Positions 8,926 to 17,720 of a stretch of 64,000 bases of DNA are shown here, piece after piece. The stretch lies in assembly GCA_964411675.1 (NCBI GenBank), contig CAYPLR010000001.1, forward strand, positions 1-64,000, written 5' to 3'. The notes below the pieces were generated by a model. The model was given only the letters and a program-made list of their open reading frames with translations, was not told the DNA's origin and searched no databases. The DNA is from JAAYBG01 sp964411675 (GTDB lineage: Bacteria > Bacillota_I > Bacilli_A > ML615J-28 > CAG-698). The position numbers were made by a program, and so were the translations under genes. Each line of letters starts with the position of its first letter. Within the stretch, counting starts at the first letter, position 1.

Positions 8926-9735
8926 ATGAGAGAAATAGAACAAATGAAATCTATTGAGAAAAGAATCATTATCTTAATCGTATCAGCGATAATTTTATCT
9001 ATTTTCATGGTATTCAAAGGGAATACTTTCACAGATAATATTATTCGCTTTGTTTCTTTTTCTATTGCCTCTACAATTATTGTTTATGATTTATATGTAC
9101 GATTTCTCTTGGTTCCTCGAGGACCAAGAGTAACTAATATTTTTTACCAAATATGTGACTTCTTGTCACTTTTTGCTATTGTATGTCTTGGTTTTCAACT
9201 ATTTTCCAGTTTTATTTATTTCCGAGCAACAGTAGAAGGAACATCAATGGTTCCTACTTTACAAAACGAAGATGCTTTAATGGTTCGTTCAACAAAAGAA
9301 GTCGATCATTTTGATGTCATTGTTGTTCAATTAAATGATCGATATAATATCATCGTTCCTGGAGTTGAAAATGGGGATTTACTTGTGAAAAGAGTGATTG
9401 GAATACCCGGTGACACCTTCTATTTTAAAGATGATATTTTATACTTGAATGATGAAAAAATTGATGAAAATTATTTAAAAAATGAATTTGGTGAATTTTA
9501 TTATGGCGGTGGTCTTCGTGACTTTGATTTAGAAAAGTATTGTCGAATAAAAGGAGAAAATGTTTGTCCTGAAAGTGGAGAGTGTGTTGTTCCTGAAGGC
9601 TATTATTTTGTTATGGGTGACAATCGTACCAATAGTAATGATAGTAAAACATTTGGTCTCTTCCACAAATCACAAATTTTTGGTATTGTAAAATATCGAG
9701 TGAATGGATTCTTTAACTGGGAGAAGGTAGAGTAA
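8926..9735 (+). CDS. lepB: Signal peptidase I
   Basis: This 269-residue membrane protease removes signal peptides from exported proteins. It has about three hydrophobic segments in the first 105 residues, then the catalytic serine in VEGTSMVPTL (about residue 109), the catalytic lysine in LLVKRVIGIPGD (about 152) and the conserved box VMGDNRTNSNDS (about 230). This is the Ser/Lys dyad of type I enzymes. It follows ftsK by 10 bases; the AGGAGA site at the ftsK stop is about 13 bases from ATG 8926, so ATG 8944 is an alternative start. It lies directly before rbgA-rnhB, an arrangement related to the lep-rbgA-rnhB order seen in bacilli. Confidence 0.93.
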   Translation: MREIEQMKSIEKRIIILIVSAIILSIFMVFKGNTFTDNIIRFVSFSIASTIIVYDLYVRFLLVPRGPRVTNIFYQICDFLSLFAIVCLGFQLFSSFIYFRATVEGTSMVPTLQNEDALMVRSTKEVDHFDVIVVQLNDRYNIIVPGVENGDLLVKRVIGIPGDTFYFKDDILYLNDEKIDENYLKNEFGEFYYGGGLRDFDLEKYCRIKGENVCPESGECVVPEGYYFVMGDNRTNSNDSKTFGLFHKSQIFGIVKYRVNGFFNWEKVE

Positions 9736-9736
9736 T

Positions 9737-10567
9737 ATGATTCAATGGTTTCCTGGACACATGGCAAAAGCCAAAAAAGAAATAGAAGAAAAATTACGCT
9801 TGGTGGATATTGTTTATGAATTGTTGGATGCAAGAATTCCTTATTCTTCTAAAAATCCAATGATTAATGACCTTCTTAAAAACAAGCCAAGATTGATTTT
9901 ATTAACGAAGAGCGATATGGCTGATGACAATTATACCAATAAATGGAAAAAGTATTTCACAAATCAGGGTTTTCCTTCTCTAACCATTGATTCTATTAGT
10001 GGTTTCAATATTAAAAAAATTATTAGTGTATCACAAGAAATCTTAAAAGATAAATTTATAAAAGAACAAGCAAAGGGTTTAAAGCCACGCCCTATTAGAG
10101 GGATGATTGTAGGAATTCCTAATGTTGGAAAATCAACATTAATCAATAAATTAGTGAATAAAAAGGCAACAAACGTTGGAAATAAGCCAGGAATCACGAA
10201 AGCACAACAATGGGTTCGTTTAAATGCCAATTTAGAATTGCTAGATACTCCTGGAGTATTGTGGCCAAAGTTTGAAGATCAAAAAGTCGGAATGCACTTA
10301 GCAATTACGGGAGCAATTCGTGATGAAATCTTGAAGAGTTCTGAATTAGGGTATTATTTGCTAGACTTTATGAAAGAAAAATATGAAAAGAATTTGTTAG
10401 AGCGATATCATTTTTCAACTGGACTATCCAATCTGGATATCCTAAAGCACATTGCTACTACTCGAGGAATCAGTGATAAGGAAGACATTGAAGAGAAAGC
10501 TTCTGAGGTACTATTGAACGATTTTAGGTCTCTTCGTCTTGGACGAATCACTTTGGATATTTTATGA
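9737..10567 (+). CDS. rbgA: Ribosome biogenesis GTPase RbgA (YlqF)
   Basis: This 276-residue circularly permuted GTPase works in late assembly of the 50S ribosomal subunit. The G-motifs come in permuted order: G4 LTKSDM (about 55-60), then G1 GIPNVGKST (about 129-137), G2 with the conserved GNKPGITKAQQW, and G3 DTPGVLWPK (about 172). The N-terminal WFPGHMAKA is a family signature, and the C-terminal helical ANTAR-like region contacts rRNA in homologues. It starts 1 base after lepB with a GAGAAGG site and overlaps rnhB by four bases (ATGA 10564-10567). Neighbourhood and length match the bacillus gene. Confidence 0.95.
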   Translation: MIQWFPGHMAKAKKEIEEKLRLVDIVYELLDARIPYSSKNPMINDLLKNKPRLILLTKSDMADDNYTNKWKKYFTNQGFPSLTIDSISGFNIKKIISVSQEILKDKFIKEQAKGLKPRPIRGMIVGIPNVGKSTLINKLVNKKATNVGNKPGITKAQQWVRLNANLELLDTPGVLWPKFEDQKVGMHLAITGAIRDEILKSSELGYYLLDFMKEKYEKNLLERYHFSTGLSNLDILKHIATTRGISDKEDIEEKASEVLLNDFRSLRLGRITLDIL

Positions 10568-11175
10568 TTGATTTATACGAGTATGAAAACTCTTTGATAG
10601 CTGCAGGATACCACTCTATTGTGGGTACTGATGAAGCAGGTCGTGGTCCTATGGCTGGTCCATTGGTAGTTGCTGCGTGCCTACTACCACGAAATCTTAA
10701 GATAGAAGGATTGAATGATTCAAAAAAACTAACTCCCAAAAAGAGAGAGGAGTTATTTGATATTATTAAGAAAGAAGCAATTGAGTACCATATCGAAGTT
10801 ATTGATGTAGAAAAAGTAGACAGACTTAATGTATATCAAGCGAGTAAATGGGGAATGGAGCAATGCATTAAACAATTTCGAACTGCAATCGATTATGTAT
10901 TAAGCGATGCCATGCCTCTAGATATTGATGTGGAGTATTTAGCCATTATCAAAGGAGATGCAAAAAGTGCTTCTATTGCAGCAGCAAGTATCTTGGCAAA
11001 GGTCACTCGTGATCATATCATGATTGATTTTGATAAAGTCTACCCTCAATATAACTTTAAGAAGCATAAAGGATATGTAACAAAAGAGCATGTATTAGCT
11101 CTAGAAAAATATGGGGTTTGTCCCATTCATCGGCGTAGTTTTGCACCAGTCATCCATGCTATAAGGAGGAAATAA
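10564..11175 (+). CDS. rnhB: Ribonuclease HII
   Basis: This 203-residue enzyme cuts the RNA strand of RNA-DNA hybrids and removes misincorporated ribonucleotides. The N-terminal GTDEAGRGPMAGPLV carries the first two catalytic acids (Asp/Glu). A further Asp is in VLSDAMPL, and the SIAAASILAKVTRD stretch with the final Asp is intact. The C-terminal HKGY and HRRSFAPV segments are typical. Start is set by the ATGA overlap with rbgA, so the two are translationally coupled. The reading is complete and of ordinary family length. Confidence 0.95.
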   Translation: MIDLYEYENSLIAAGYHSIVGTDEAGRGPMAGPLVVAACLLPRNLKIEGLNDSKKLTPKKREELFDIIKKEAIEYHIEVIDVEKVDRLNVYQASKWGMEQCIKQFRTAIDYVLSDAMPLDIDVEYLAIIKGDAKSASIAAASILAKVTRDHIMIDFDKVYPQYNFKKHKGYVTKEHVLALEKYGVCPIHRRSFAPVIHAIRRK

Positions 11176-11176
11176 T

Positions 11177-12004
11177 ATGAAAAGATGGTTTATCTTAGTA
11201 TTGTTTATTTGTTTATTTCTTTCTGGATGTAGTAATATGAAGGGGCTACAATATGATAAAATCGTTGCGGAGCATGAGGTTTATCATCAGGATTTAAATT
11301 CATACGTTGTAATAAATGCCAAACCAGTTTTAGAAAAAGATACGATTCGAGTTAAATATGCGATTACGATATATGCTAATATTGTGGAAGGAACAGGAAG
11401 ATATTTTAATTATTATCAAGTAGATTGGACAACAGATACTGGTAAAATTGATCAATATTATCATATTTTTCAAGAAGATGCTCGTAAGCGTTCCTATGCT
11501 CAAAACTTTTTTCCATATAATTATGTTTATGGAAATCAAATTACAAAAGTAGATGTTCTTTATGATTATGAGTATCTAATACAAGAAGAAAGCATAGCAA
11601 CAAAGGTTAAGTATAGCGAAGAAATGATGATGCTACCAACAAGTGAACTAACTAGTTTAAAATTTGTCGATTCACTAGAAAATTATCAAATCGAACTAAT
11701 TGCTTCTAAAAGAAAAACAGAAGAGTTTAATCGCTTCAAATTAAACATTCACTTTGTCAATCTTGAGGAAACGTCTCACATTGATTTTCAATCATGGATT
11801 GTGACAAGCGATGGCGATATTTACCCATTTTACGGAATCTATCATTATCAAATCGATAGTGGTGATTTTATTTCTGTTGGCGATGAAATGATTGATGATA
11901 TCATTGATTTCAAGGAAATGTTTTGCAAGATAAAATATTATAATCACGAAGAGATTTATGAAGAATATTATAAAATGAAGATTGTAATTGGAGAGGAATC
12001 ATGA
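11177..12004 (+). CDS. Lipoprotein of unknown function
   Basis: This 275-residue protein has a lipoprotein signal peptide: basic MKR start, hydrophobic core, then lipobox LSGC with the predicted lipidated Cys at 18. The mature part is rich in Tyr, Ile, Asp and Glu with alternating hydrophobic residues, suggesting a beta-rich fold on the outside of the membrane. No family was recognised. An AGGAGG site precedes it right after the rnhB stop, and its end overlaps the cupin gene by four bases (ATGA 12001-12004), so it is part of the same unit. Confidence 0.78.
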   Translation: MKRWFILVLFICLFLSGCSNMKGLQYDKIVAEHEVYHQDLNSYVVINAKPVLEKDTIRVKYAITIYANIVEGTGRYFNYYQVDWTTDTGKIDQYYHIFQEDARKRSYAQNFFPYNYVYGNQITKVDVLYDYEYLIQEESIATKVKYSEEMMMLPTSELTSLKFVDSLENYQIELIASKRKTEEFNRFKLNIHFVNLEETSHIDFQSWIVTSDGDIYPFYGIYHYQIDSGDFISVGDEMIDDIIDFKEMFCKIKYYNHEEIYEEYYKMKIVIGEES

Positions 12005-12339
12005 TTACTAAATTTGATAGCAATAAACAACAAGAAGTTTTAAATATGCGTGGTGGAGAAGGACCTATATGGATTGAAAAACTAGAACCACGTTTGCAAC
12101 ATATGAAGATGTATGCAAAGATTCGTATTCCTACAGGGTCATCAATAGGCTTTCATGTTCATGAGACAGATGAAGAAGTAGTGTATGTGTTATCAGGAAA
12201 AGGGGAAGTAACCATGGGAAGCGAGAAGAAGATAATCGACGAAGGAACAATCAATATCACCAAACAAAATGAAAGTCATTCTATTAAAAATATTTTTTCT
12301 GAAGATTTAGTTTTGTTGGCAATCATTAATGAAATTTAG
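12001..12339 (+). CDS. Small cupin-domain protein
   Basis: This 112-residue single-domain cupin shows the first cupin motif with metal-binding His/Glu in FHVHETDEEVVYVLSGKGEV (about 55-74) and the second motif around QNESHSIKNI (about 91-100). The layout is G-x5-HxH-x-E, a 16-residue spacer, then H. Such small cupins bind a metal and a small ligand or act as isomerases or sensors; the substrate cannot be told. It is coupled to the lipoprotein gene by ATGA and its stop codon is part of the terminator hairpin. Confidence 0.85.
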   Translation: MITKFDSNKQQEVLNMRGGEGPIWIEKLEPRLQHMKMYAKIRIPTGSSIGFHVHETDEEVVYVLSGKGEVTMGSEKKIIDEGTINITKQNESHSIKNIFSEDLVLLAIINEI

Positions 12340-12356
12340 CTCATATGAGCTTTTTT
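12338..12356 (+). terminator. Terminator after the cupin gene
   Basis: Perfect 14-base palindrome AGCTCATATGAGCT (12338-12351) followed by TTTTT. It overlaps the TAG stop (12337-12339). Confidence 0.75.
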
Positions 12357-12467
12357 CTTTATTTTGAGAAAAATAAAATTATGTTTAAAATAATAAAAAA
12401 GATGTTAAAATAAAGCAAATGAAAGAAAAAAAGCAAAAAACAACCATTTGATTAAAATGCAAATCTA

Positions 12468-12496
12468 TTGCATACTTACTATTGTGGTGTTATAAT
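12468..12496 (+). promoter_or_regulatory. topA promoter
   Basis: -35 TTGCAT (12468-12473), 17-bp spacer, -10 TATAAT (12491-12496), 22 bases before the topA ATG. The rest of the 12357-12467 gap is A-rich with no further feature seen. Confidence 0.8.
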
Positions 12497-12518
12497 GCTT
12501 ACGGAATAGGGTGAGTTT

Positions 12519-14522
12519 ATGGAAAAATATTTAGTGATTGTTGAAAGTCCAGCGAAATCAAAAACAATTGAAAAGTATTTGGGAAAAGGCTATAGCGTAA
12601 CTTCAAGTAAAGGTCATATTCGTGATCTTACCACGAGGGGATATGGGGGCTTTGGTGTTGATATTGAAGACAATTTCAAACCAATGTATAAGATTTTAAA
12701 AGATAAATCAGCGATAGTGAAAACACTAAAAAAAGATATTAAAAAATATGATAAGGTTTATCTTGCTACTGACCCCGATCGCGAAGGGGAAGCAATCAGT
12801 TGGCACTTATATGATACGCTAGGACTCAATGAAGAAAACTCTGAAAGAATCGTTTTTCATGAAATCACTAAAAATGCTGTTCTAAAAGCGCTAGAAAACG
12901 GACGCGAAATTGATATAGATTTGGTTCATTCCCAAGAATCTCGTCGAATTGTCGATCGAATTATTGGCTTTAGTTTATCAAAATTACTACAACGTAAAAT
13001 CGGTTCAAAATCAGCAGGAAGAGTTCAATCCGTAGTGTTGAAGTTGGTTGTTGAACGAGAAGAAGAAATTAACCAATTTATTCCTGAAGAATACTGGGAT
13101 ATATTCATTGAATTTACCAAAACTAAGCAAAAAGTAAAGGCAAAGTTTATTGGAGATTTAGAAGGAAAAATAAAATTAAATAATAAAGAGGATGTTGAAA
13201 AAGTCCTAAGCAATCTGACTGGTTCTTATACAGTCAGTGAAATCATCAAGAAAAATCGTGAGAAGAAAGCAAAAGAGCCGTTTATTACCTCTACTTTACA
13301 ACAAGAAGGATCCAGTAAACTGAACTTTAATGCAAAAAAGACAATGATGATTGCTCAAAACTTATATGAAGGAATTGAACTAGAAAATGAACGTGTCGGA
13401 TTAATTACCTATATGCGTACGGATTCCTATCGTTTATCGGATGAATTCATTGCTGAGGGAAAAGAATATATTACAAAAGTATATGGAGAAAAGTATTATC
13501 AAGGATATCAACGAATTATTAGTAAAGGTAAAAATGTTCAAGATGCCCATGAAGCCATAAGACCAACCGATTTAACACATACTCCGGAAAGCATTAAGAA
13601 ATATCTAAGTGCTGATGAGTTCAAATTATACAGTCTGATTTATTATCGAGCTTTGGCATCACAAATGAGTAGTGCACTTGTTGAAGATGAAAAAGTTAGA
13701 ATTGTGAATAATGGCTATTTATTTGAAGCAAGTGGAGAAAGAATACTCTTTGATGGTTATTTAAAAGTTTATCGTGGAGAAGACGCTGAAGATGAAAAAA
13801 CCCTTCCTGTTTTCCAAAAATCTGAGCAACTTGATGATGCTAGTGTGATAACGGAGCAAAAGTTTACTACTCCCCCTCTACGCTATACAGAAGGACGTCT
13901 GATTAAGAAAATGGAAGAATTGGGAATAGGACGACCATCTACTTATGCTGCAATGGTTGACACTCTAAAACAAAGAAACTATGTAAAGATAGAAAAGAAG
14001 TTTCTTTACCCAACAAAACAAGGAATCTTAACCTCCCAAAAATTAGAAGAATACTTTTCAAAAGTAATTAATATTAAATATACCGCTGATATGGAACAAA
14101 ATTTAGACTACATCTCAGAAGGAAGAAAAGTATGGACAGAAGAATTGGGCAAATTTTATAAAGACTATATGCCACTTGTTGAAGAAGCAGATCAGAAAAT
14201 GGAAAAAATTTACCCTATATTTTTAAAAGAAACCTGCCCTCAGTGTGGAAGTCCACTAGTCATTCGTAATGGAAGATTTGGAGAATTTTCTGCTTGCTCT
14301 GCCTTTCCTAAATGCCGTTATATTAAAAAAGCAGAACCTGAAGAGGCTGTTTCTACGGGAATTAAATGTCCTAATTGTACAGAAGGAGAATTAGTCGAAC
14401 GAGTATCCAAAAAAGGTCGTTCAAAAGGCACAAAGTTTTATGCTTGCAATCGCTATCCAAAGTGTAAAACAACCTTTTCTGAAATACCAAAAGAATCTCA
14501 AAAAGAAGATGAAAATAGCTAA
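12519..14522 (+). CDS. topA: DNA topoisomerase I
   Basis: This 667-residue type IA topoisomerase relaxes negative supercoils. The TOPRIM domain shows VIVESPAKSKTIEKYLG (about 5-21) and the metal-binding DPDREGEAISWH (about 86-97). The active-site Tyr is in GLITYMRTDSYRLSD (about 298). Two C-terminal zinc-finger domains are present, each with four cysteines: CPQC...C...C (about 570-600) and CPNC...C...C (about 618-645). Some bacteria have three, so this copy is compact. The GGGTGA ribosome binding site is close to the ATG. Confidence 0.97.
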   Translation: MEKYLVIVESPAKSKTIEKYLGKGYSVTSSKGHIRDLTTRGYGGFGVDIEDNFKPMYKILKDKSAIVKTLKKDIKKYDKVYLATDPDREGEAISWHLYDTLGLNEENSERIVFHEITKNAVLKALENGREIDIDLVHSQESRRIVDRIIGFSLSKLLQRKIGSKSAGRVQSVVLKLVVEREEEINQFIPEEYWDIFIEFTKTKQKVKAKFIGDLEGKIKLNNKEDVEKVLSNLTGSYTVSEIIKKNREKKAKEPFITSTLQQEGSSKLNFNAKKTMMIAQNLYEGIELENERVGLITYMRTDSYRLSDEFIAEGKEYITKVYGEKYYQGYQRIISKGKNVQDAHEAIRPTDLTHTPESIKKYLSADEFKLYSLIYYRALASQMSSALVEDEKVRIVNNGYLFEASGERILFDGYLKVYRGEDAEDEKTLPVFQKSEQLDDASVITEQKFTTPPLRYTEGRLIKKMEELGIGRPSTYAAMVDTLKQRNYVKIEKKFLYPTKQGILTSQKLEEYFSKVINIKYTADMEQNLDYISEGRKVWTEELGKFYKDYMPLVEEADQKMEKIYPIFLKETCPQCGSPLVIRNGRFGEFSACSAFPKCRYIKKAEPEEAVSTGIKCPNCTEGELVERVSKKGRSKGTKFYACNRYPKCKTTFSEIPKESQKEDENS

Positions 14523-14545
14523 AAAAAAGCTGTTTTCTTTTTTTA
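14512..14545 (+). terminator. Terminator at the end of topA
   Basis: Stem AAAATAGCT (14512-14520) with AGCTGTTTT (14528-14536), one G-T pair, then a long T-rich tract. The left arm contains the last topA codons. Confidence 0.7.
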
Positions 14546-14591
14546 TTTTCTTTTTTTTCACTCTTTAGAGAATAGTTTTCCGATAAAAACA

Positions 14592-14620
14592 TTGATTCAA
14601 AAGGCAAAAAGTAGTATAAT
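14592..14620 (+). promoter_or_regulatory. tex promoter
   Basis: -35 TTGATT (14592-14597), 17-bp spacer, -10 TATAAT (14615-14620). Confidence 0.8.
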
Positions 14621-14656
14621 ATAACTAGTAATAATAAAGGAGAAATCAGTAATAGT

Positions 14657-16888
14657 ATGAGTGAAAACAATTATATTAATGAACAATTATTAAAGCAAGT
14701 ATCCGAACAACAAAAGGTTTCTATCGCTCAAATTCAAGCGGTTTTGAAACTAATTGAAGAGGGAGGAACTGTACCTTTTATTGCTCGTTATCGTAAAGAG
14801 GTAACAGGTGGTCTTGATGAAGAGCAAATCAGAGCAATTTTCCAAGAGTGGGAATATGGTCGTAAACTAGCAGATCGTAAAGAAGATATCATGCGTTTAA
14901 TCGAAGAAAAAGGAAAACTTACTGAAGAATTAAAAGCATCGATTATCGAAGCAAATAAACTTTCTGAGTTGGAAGATATCTATCGTCCATTTAAAGAAAA
15001 GAAAAAAACACGGGCTACAGAAGCAAAACGACGCGGTTTGGAACCCCTTGCGAATTATTTATTAAGCTTTCCAGTTACAGGAGATGTTCTTGAAGAAGCG
15101 AAGAAGTATGTAACAGTGGATGCTACTGAAGAGATGGTAAAAGAAGGATTGGTTATAAAAGATGAAGCAGATGCTTTACAAGGAGCCAAAGATATTATCG
15201 CTGAAATAGTAGCCGATGATGCAAAATTCCGTCGTTGGATTCGTAACTTCTTACAAACTAGAGGAGAACTAGTTAGTCAAGTCAAAGATCAAACAATCGA
15301 TGAAAAACATGTTTATGAAATGTACTATGATTATCATGAACCTGTTAGTAATATTAAATTACATCGTGTATTAGCAATTAATCGGGGTGAATCAGAAAAA
15401 GTTTTAAAAGTTAGTATTTCTGAAGATACGGAAAGAGTTGTTAAGTTTTTAAATCGTCGTGTTATTGAGAACGAAGAATCAATCAGTGTTCCTTATGTTC
15501 AAGAAGCAATTGACGATAGCTATCGTCGTTTAATTAAACCTTCGATTGAAAGAGAAATCCGTGCTGAATTAAAAGATAAAGCAGAAGACCAAGCAATTAA
15601 GATATTTGCGGAAAATTTAAAGCGTTATTTATTGACACCACCAATGAAAGGAAAAGTTGTTTTGGGCGTTGACCCAGCCTATCGTACGGGATGTAAACTA
15701 GCCGTTGTTGATGCAACAGGAAAAGTATTAACGATTGATAAAATTTATCCAAACCAAAAAAATAAGGAAGAAGTTGTTTCCGATGAAAGAACACAACGAG
15801 AAGTGGATAAAATCAAAGCCTTGGTGAATCGATATACAGTAGAAGTAATTGCCATTGGAAATGGTACTGCGAGTCGAGAAACAGAAAGCTTTATTGCTGA
15901 TACTTTAAAACAAATTAACAAAGAAGTATATTACATTATTGTCAATGAAGCAGGAGCATCTATCTATTCTGCAAGCGACCTTGCTCGGGAAGAATTTCCT
16001 GATTATGCGGTTGAAGAACGATCTGCTGTTTCCATTGCTCGTAGATTACAAGATCCATTAAGTGAACTAGTAAAAATAGATCCAAAATCGATTGGTGTAG
16101 GCCAATATCAATATGATGTAACTCAGTCAAAATTAAATGATTCCCTAGACTTTGTTGTTGAAACAGCAGTTAATAGTGTAGGTGTTAATATTAATAGTGC
16201 CTCTATTCCTTTATTACAAAGAGTATCAGGATTAAACTTAAAAACAGCCAAAACATTAGTTGAATATCGTGACCAAAATGGAGAGTTTAAAAATCGAGAA
16301 GAGATTAAAATCAAAGGAATTGGTCCTAAAACATTAGAACAAGCAATCGGCTTTTTGCGAATTCCAAATGGAAATGAAAAACTAGATATGACGAGTATCC
16401 ATCCAGAGAGCTATGGGGTTGCTGAAGAAATTCTAACAAAACTAGGCTTTTCAAAGAACGATATCGGTTCTATTGAATTACAAAACAAGATTGCTAGTTT
16501 GAATCGTAAAGAATTTATAAAAGAATTTAATGTAGGTGAATATACTTTTAATGATATCTTAGATGCATTCGTAGCTCCACTACGCGATCCTCGTGATAGT
16601 TTTGAAAAACCAATATTACGTAATGATGTATTACATCTAGAAGATTTAAAACCAGGAATGGAATTACAAGGAACGGTTCGTAATGTGGTTGACTTTGGAG
16701 CCTTTGTTGATTGTGGTGTGAAAGAAGATGGCTTGGTTCACTTATCAAGAATGAGTAGAAAATTTATTAAGCATCCATTAGATAAAGTAAGCGTGGGTGA
16801 TATTGTAAAAGTATGGGTTGTTTCTGTTGACTTATTAAAAGGAAGAGTTGAATTATCAATGATTCCACCAATGGAGTTTGGGAAATAA
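14657..16888 (+). CDS. tex: Tex family RNA-binding transcription accessory protein
   Basis: This 743-residue protein is a nucleic-acid binding factor related to eukaryotic Spt6. The N-terminal helical region contains the family motif VPFIARYRKEVTGGLDE (about 37-53), the YqgF/RNase H-like domain follows near 330-450 (VLGVDPAYRTGCKLAVVD), then tandem helix-hairpin-helix units (about 505-560, including IKGIGPKTLEQAIGFLRI) and a C-terminal S1 RNA-binding domain (about 655-735, GTVRNVVDFGAFVDCGV). Length is normal for Tex (720-780). The AAAGGAG site is about 13 bases before ATG. It is followed after 18 bases by the next gene, with no terminator between them. Confidence 0.95.
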   Translation: MSENNYINEQLLKQVSEQQKVSIAQIQAVLKLIEEGGTVPFIARYRKEVTGGLDEEQIRAIFQEWEYGRKLADRKEDIMRLIEEKGKLTEELKASIIEANKLSELEDIYRPFKEKKKTRATEAKRRGLEPLANYLLSFPVTGDVLEEAKKYVTVDATEEMVKEGLVIKDEADALQGAKDIIAEIVADDAKFRRWIRNFLQTRGELVSQVKDQTIDEKHVYEMYYDYHEPVSNIKLHRVLAINRGESEKVLKVSISEDTERVVKFLNRRVIENEESISVPYVQEAIDDSYRRLIKPSIEREIRAELKDKAEDQAIKIFAENLKRYLLTPPMKGKVVLGVDPAYRTGCKLAVVDATGKVLTIDKIYPNQKNKEEVVSDERTQREVDKIKALVNRYTVEVIAIGNGTASRETESFIADTLKQINKEVYYIIVNEAGASIYSASDLAREEFPDYAVEERSAVSIARRLQDPLSELVKIDPKSIGVGQYQYDVTQSKLNDSLDFVVETAVNSVGVNINSASIPLLQRVSGLNLKTAKTLVEYRDQNGEFKNREEIKIKGIGPKTLEQAIGFLRIPNGNEKLDMTSIHPESYGVAEEILTKLGFSKNDIGSIELQNKIASLNRKEFIKEFNVGEYTFNDILDAFVAPLRDPRDSFEKPILRNDVLHLEDLKPGMELQGTVRNVVDFGAFVDCGVKEDGLVHLSRMSRKFIKHPLDKVSVGDIVKVWVVSVDLLKGRVELSMIPPMEFGK

Positions 16889-16906
16889 TTACTTTTAGGA
16901 GGGGAC

Positions 16907-17656
16907 ATGCTACAAAGCCGAGCAATAAAATTAATTTCTGATTATGCATTAGCATCAAAATTAGTTTCAGGGCTTTTTCTGAGTGGTCCCTTAGTAAATA
17001 ACCCTGAAGATGCTAGCAGTGATATTCATTTGCATTTGATTGTTGAAGAAAGCAACTATGATATTGTTTGTAACCAACGAGAAAAAATTCTTGAATCTTA
17101 CTATAGTATCTTATATTTAGAAGAAGATCCCAATACAAAGATTCTTCGCTGTGTTTATGACAATGGAGTGATTCTCTATTTATATGTTGTCATTGAGAAA
17201 AATATTAAACAGCTATTGGCAGTAAAGGTTATCTTTGATAACACAAATTTGTTGACTAAAAAAGCCTTAGTTGAAAATAAAAAACAAGAAATTGCTCAAG
17301 TAATGAATGATTTTAGTTTTGTCCTAGTAAAATATTATCATTATCTTCGTGGTGATGATTTCCTTTCTATGATTTATGAAGCAAGTAAACTAGCAATCAT
17401 ACTAAAGAAACTACTATCTTTACTAACAAAGGATATCAATACCATCGAGGAAGTGGAAAAATTAAAATATGTTGAAAACGATGAAAAACTTCATCAACAA
17501 GCAATAAAATATCTAGACATCAATCAATCATTGACGGCAGTAAAACTAATGATGAGCATTTTTGATCGTATTATGAATCAAATGACAATCGAATTAGCTC
17601 AGATAGTAAATATTGATTTATATTTGTTTACCAAAGAACGAATTTGGAAATTGTAG
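16907..17656 (+). CDS. Nucleotidyltransferase-like protein, motif incomplete
   Basis: This 249-residue protein starts with a region resembling the small nucleotidyltransferase fold: FLSGPLV followed by SSDIHLHLIVEES (about 24-50), laid out like the GS...DxD motif of antibiotic-type nucleotidyltransferases. However, the usual second Asp is His (D-I-H) and the GS is SG, so catalysis is doubtful. The C-terminal 130 residues are helical with a hydrophobic core (about 125-215), like the helical partner domain of such enzymes. It lies 18 bases after tex with a GAGGGG site, likely one operon. Function unknown. Confidence 0.6.
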   Translation: MLQSRAIKLISDYALASKLVSGLFLSGPLVNNPEDASSDIHLHLIVEESNYDIVCNQREKILESYYSILYLEEDPNTKILRCVYDNGVILYLYVVIEKNIKQLLAVKVIFDNTNLLTKKALVENKKQEIAQVMNDFSFVLVKYYHYLRGDDFLSMIYEASKLAIILKKLLSLLTKDINTIEEVEKLKYVENDEKLHQQAIKYLDINQSLTAVKLMMSIFDRIMNQMTIELAQIVNIDLYLFTKERIWKL

Positions 17657-17720
17657 CGATTGATTGAAAAGGTCGATACTCCAAGTGTGACTAAACTAAG
17701 GAGATAAAAATCAAGAAAAT

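Noticed and set aside
12338..12351. Palindrome AGCTCATATGAGCT as an operator
   Set aside because: It overlaps the stop codon of the cupin gene and is followed by a T-run, so a terminator is the simpler reading.
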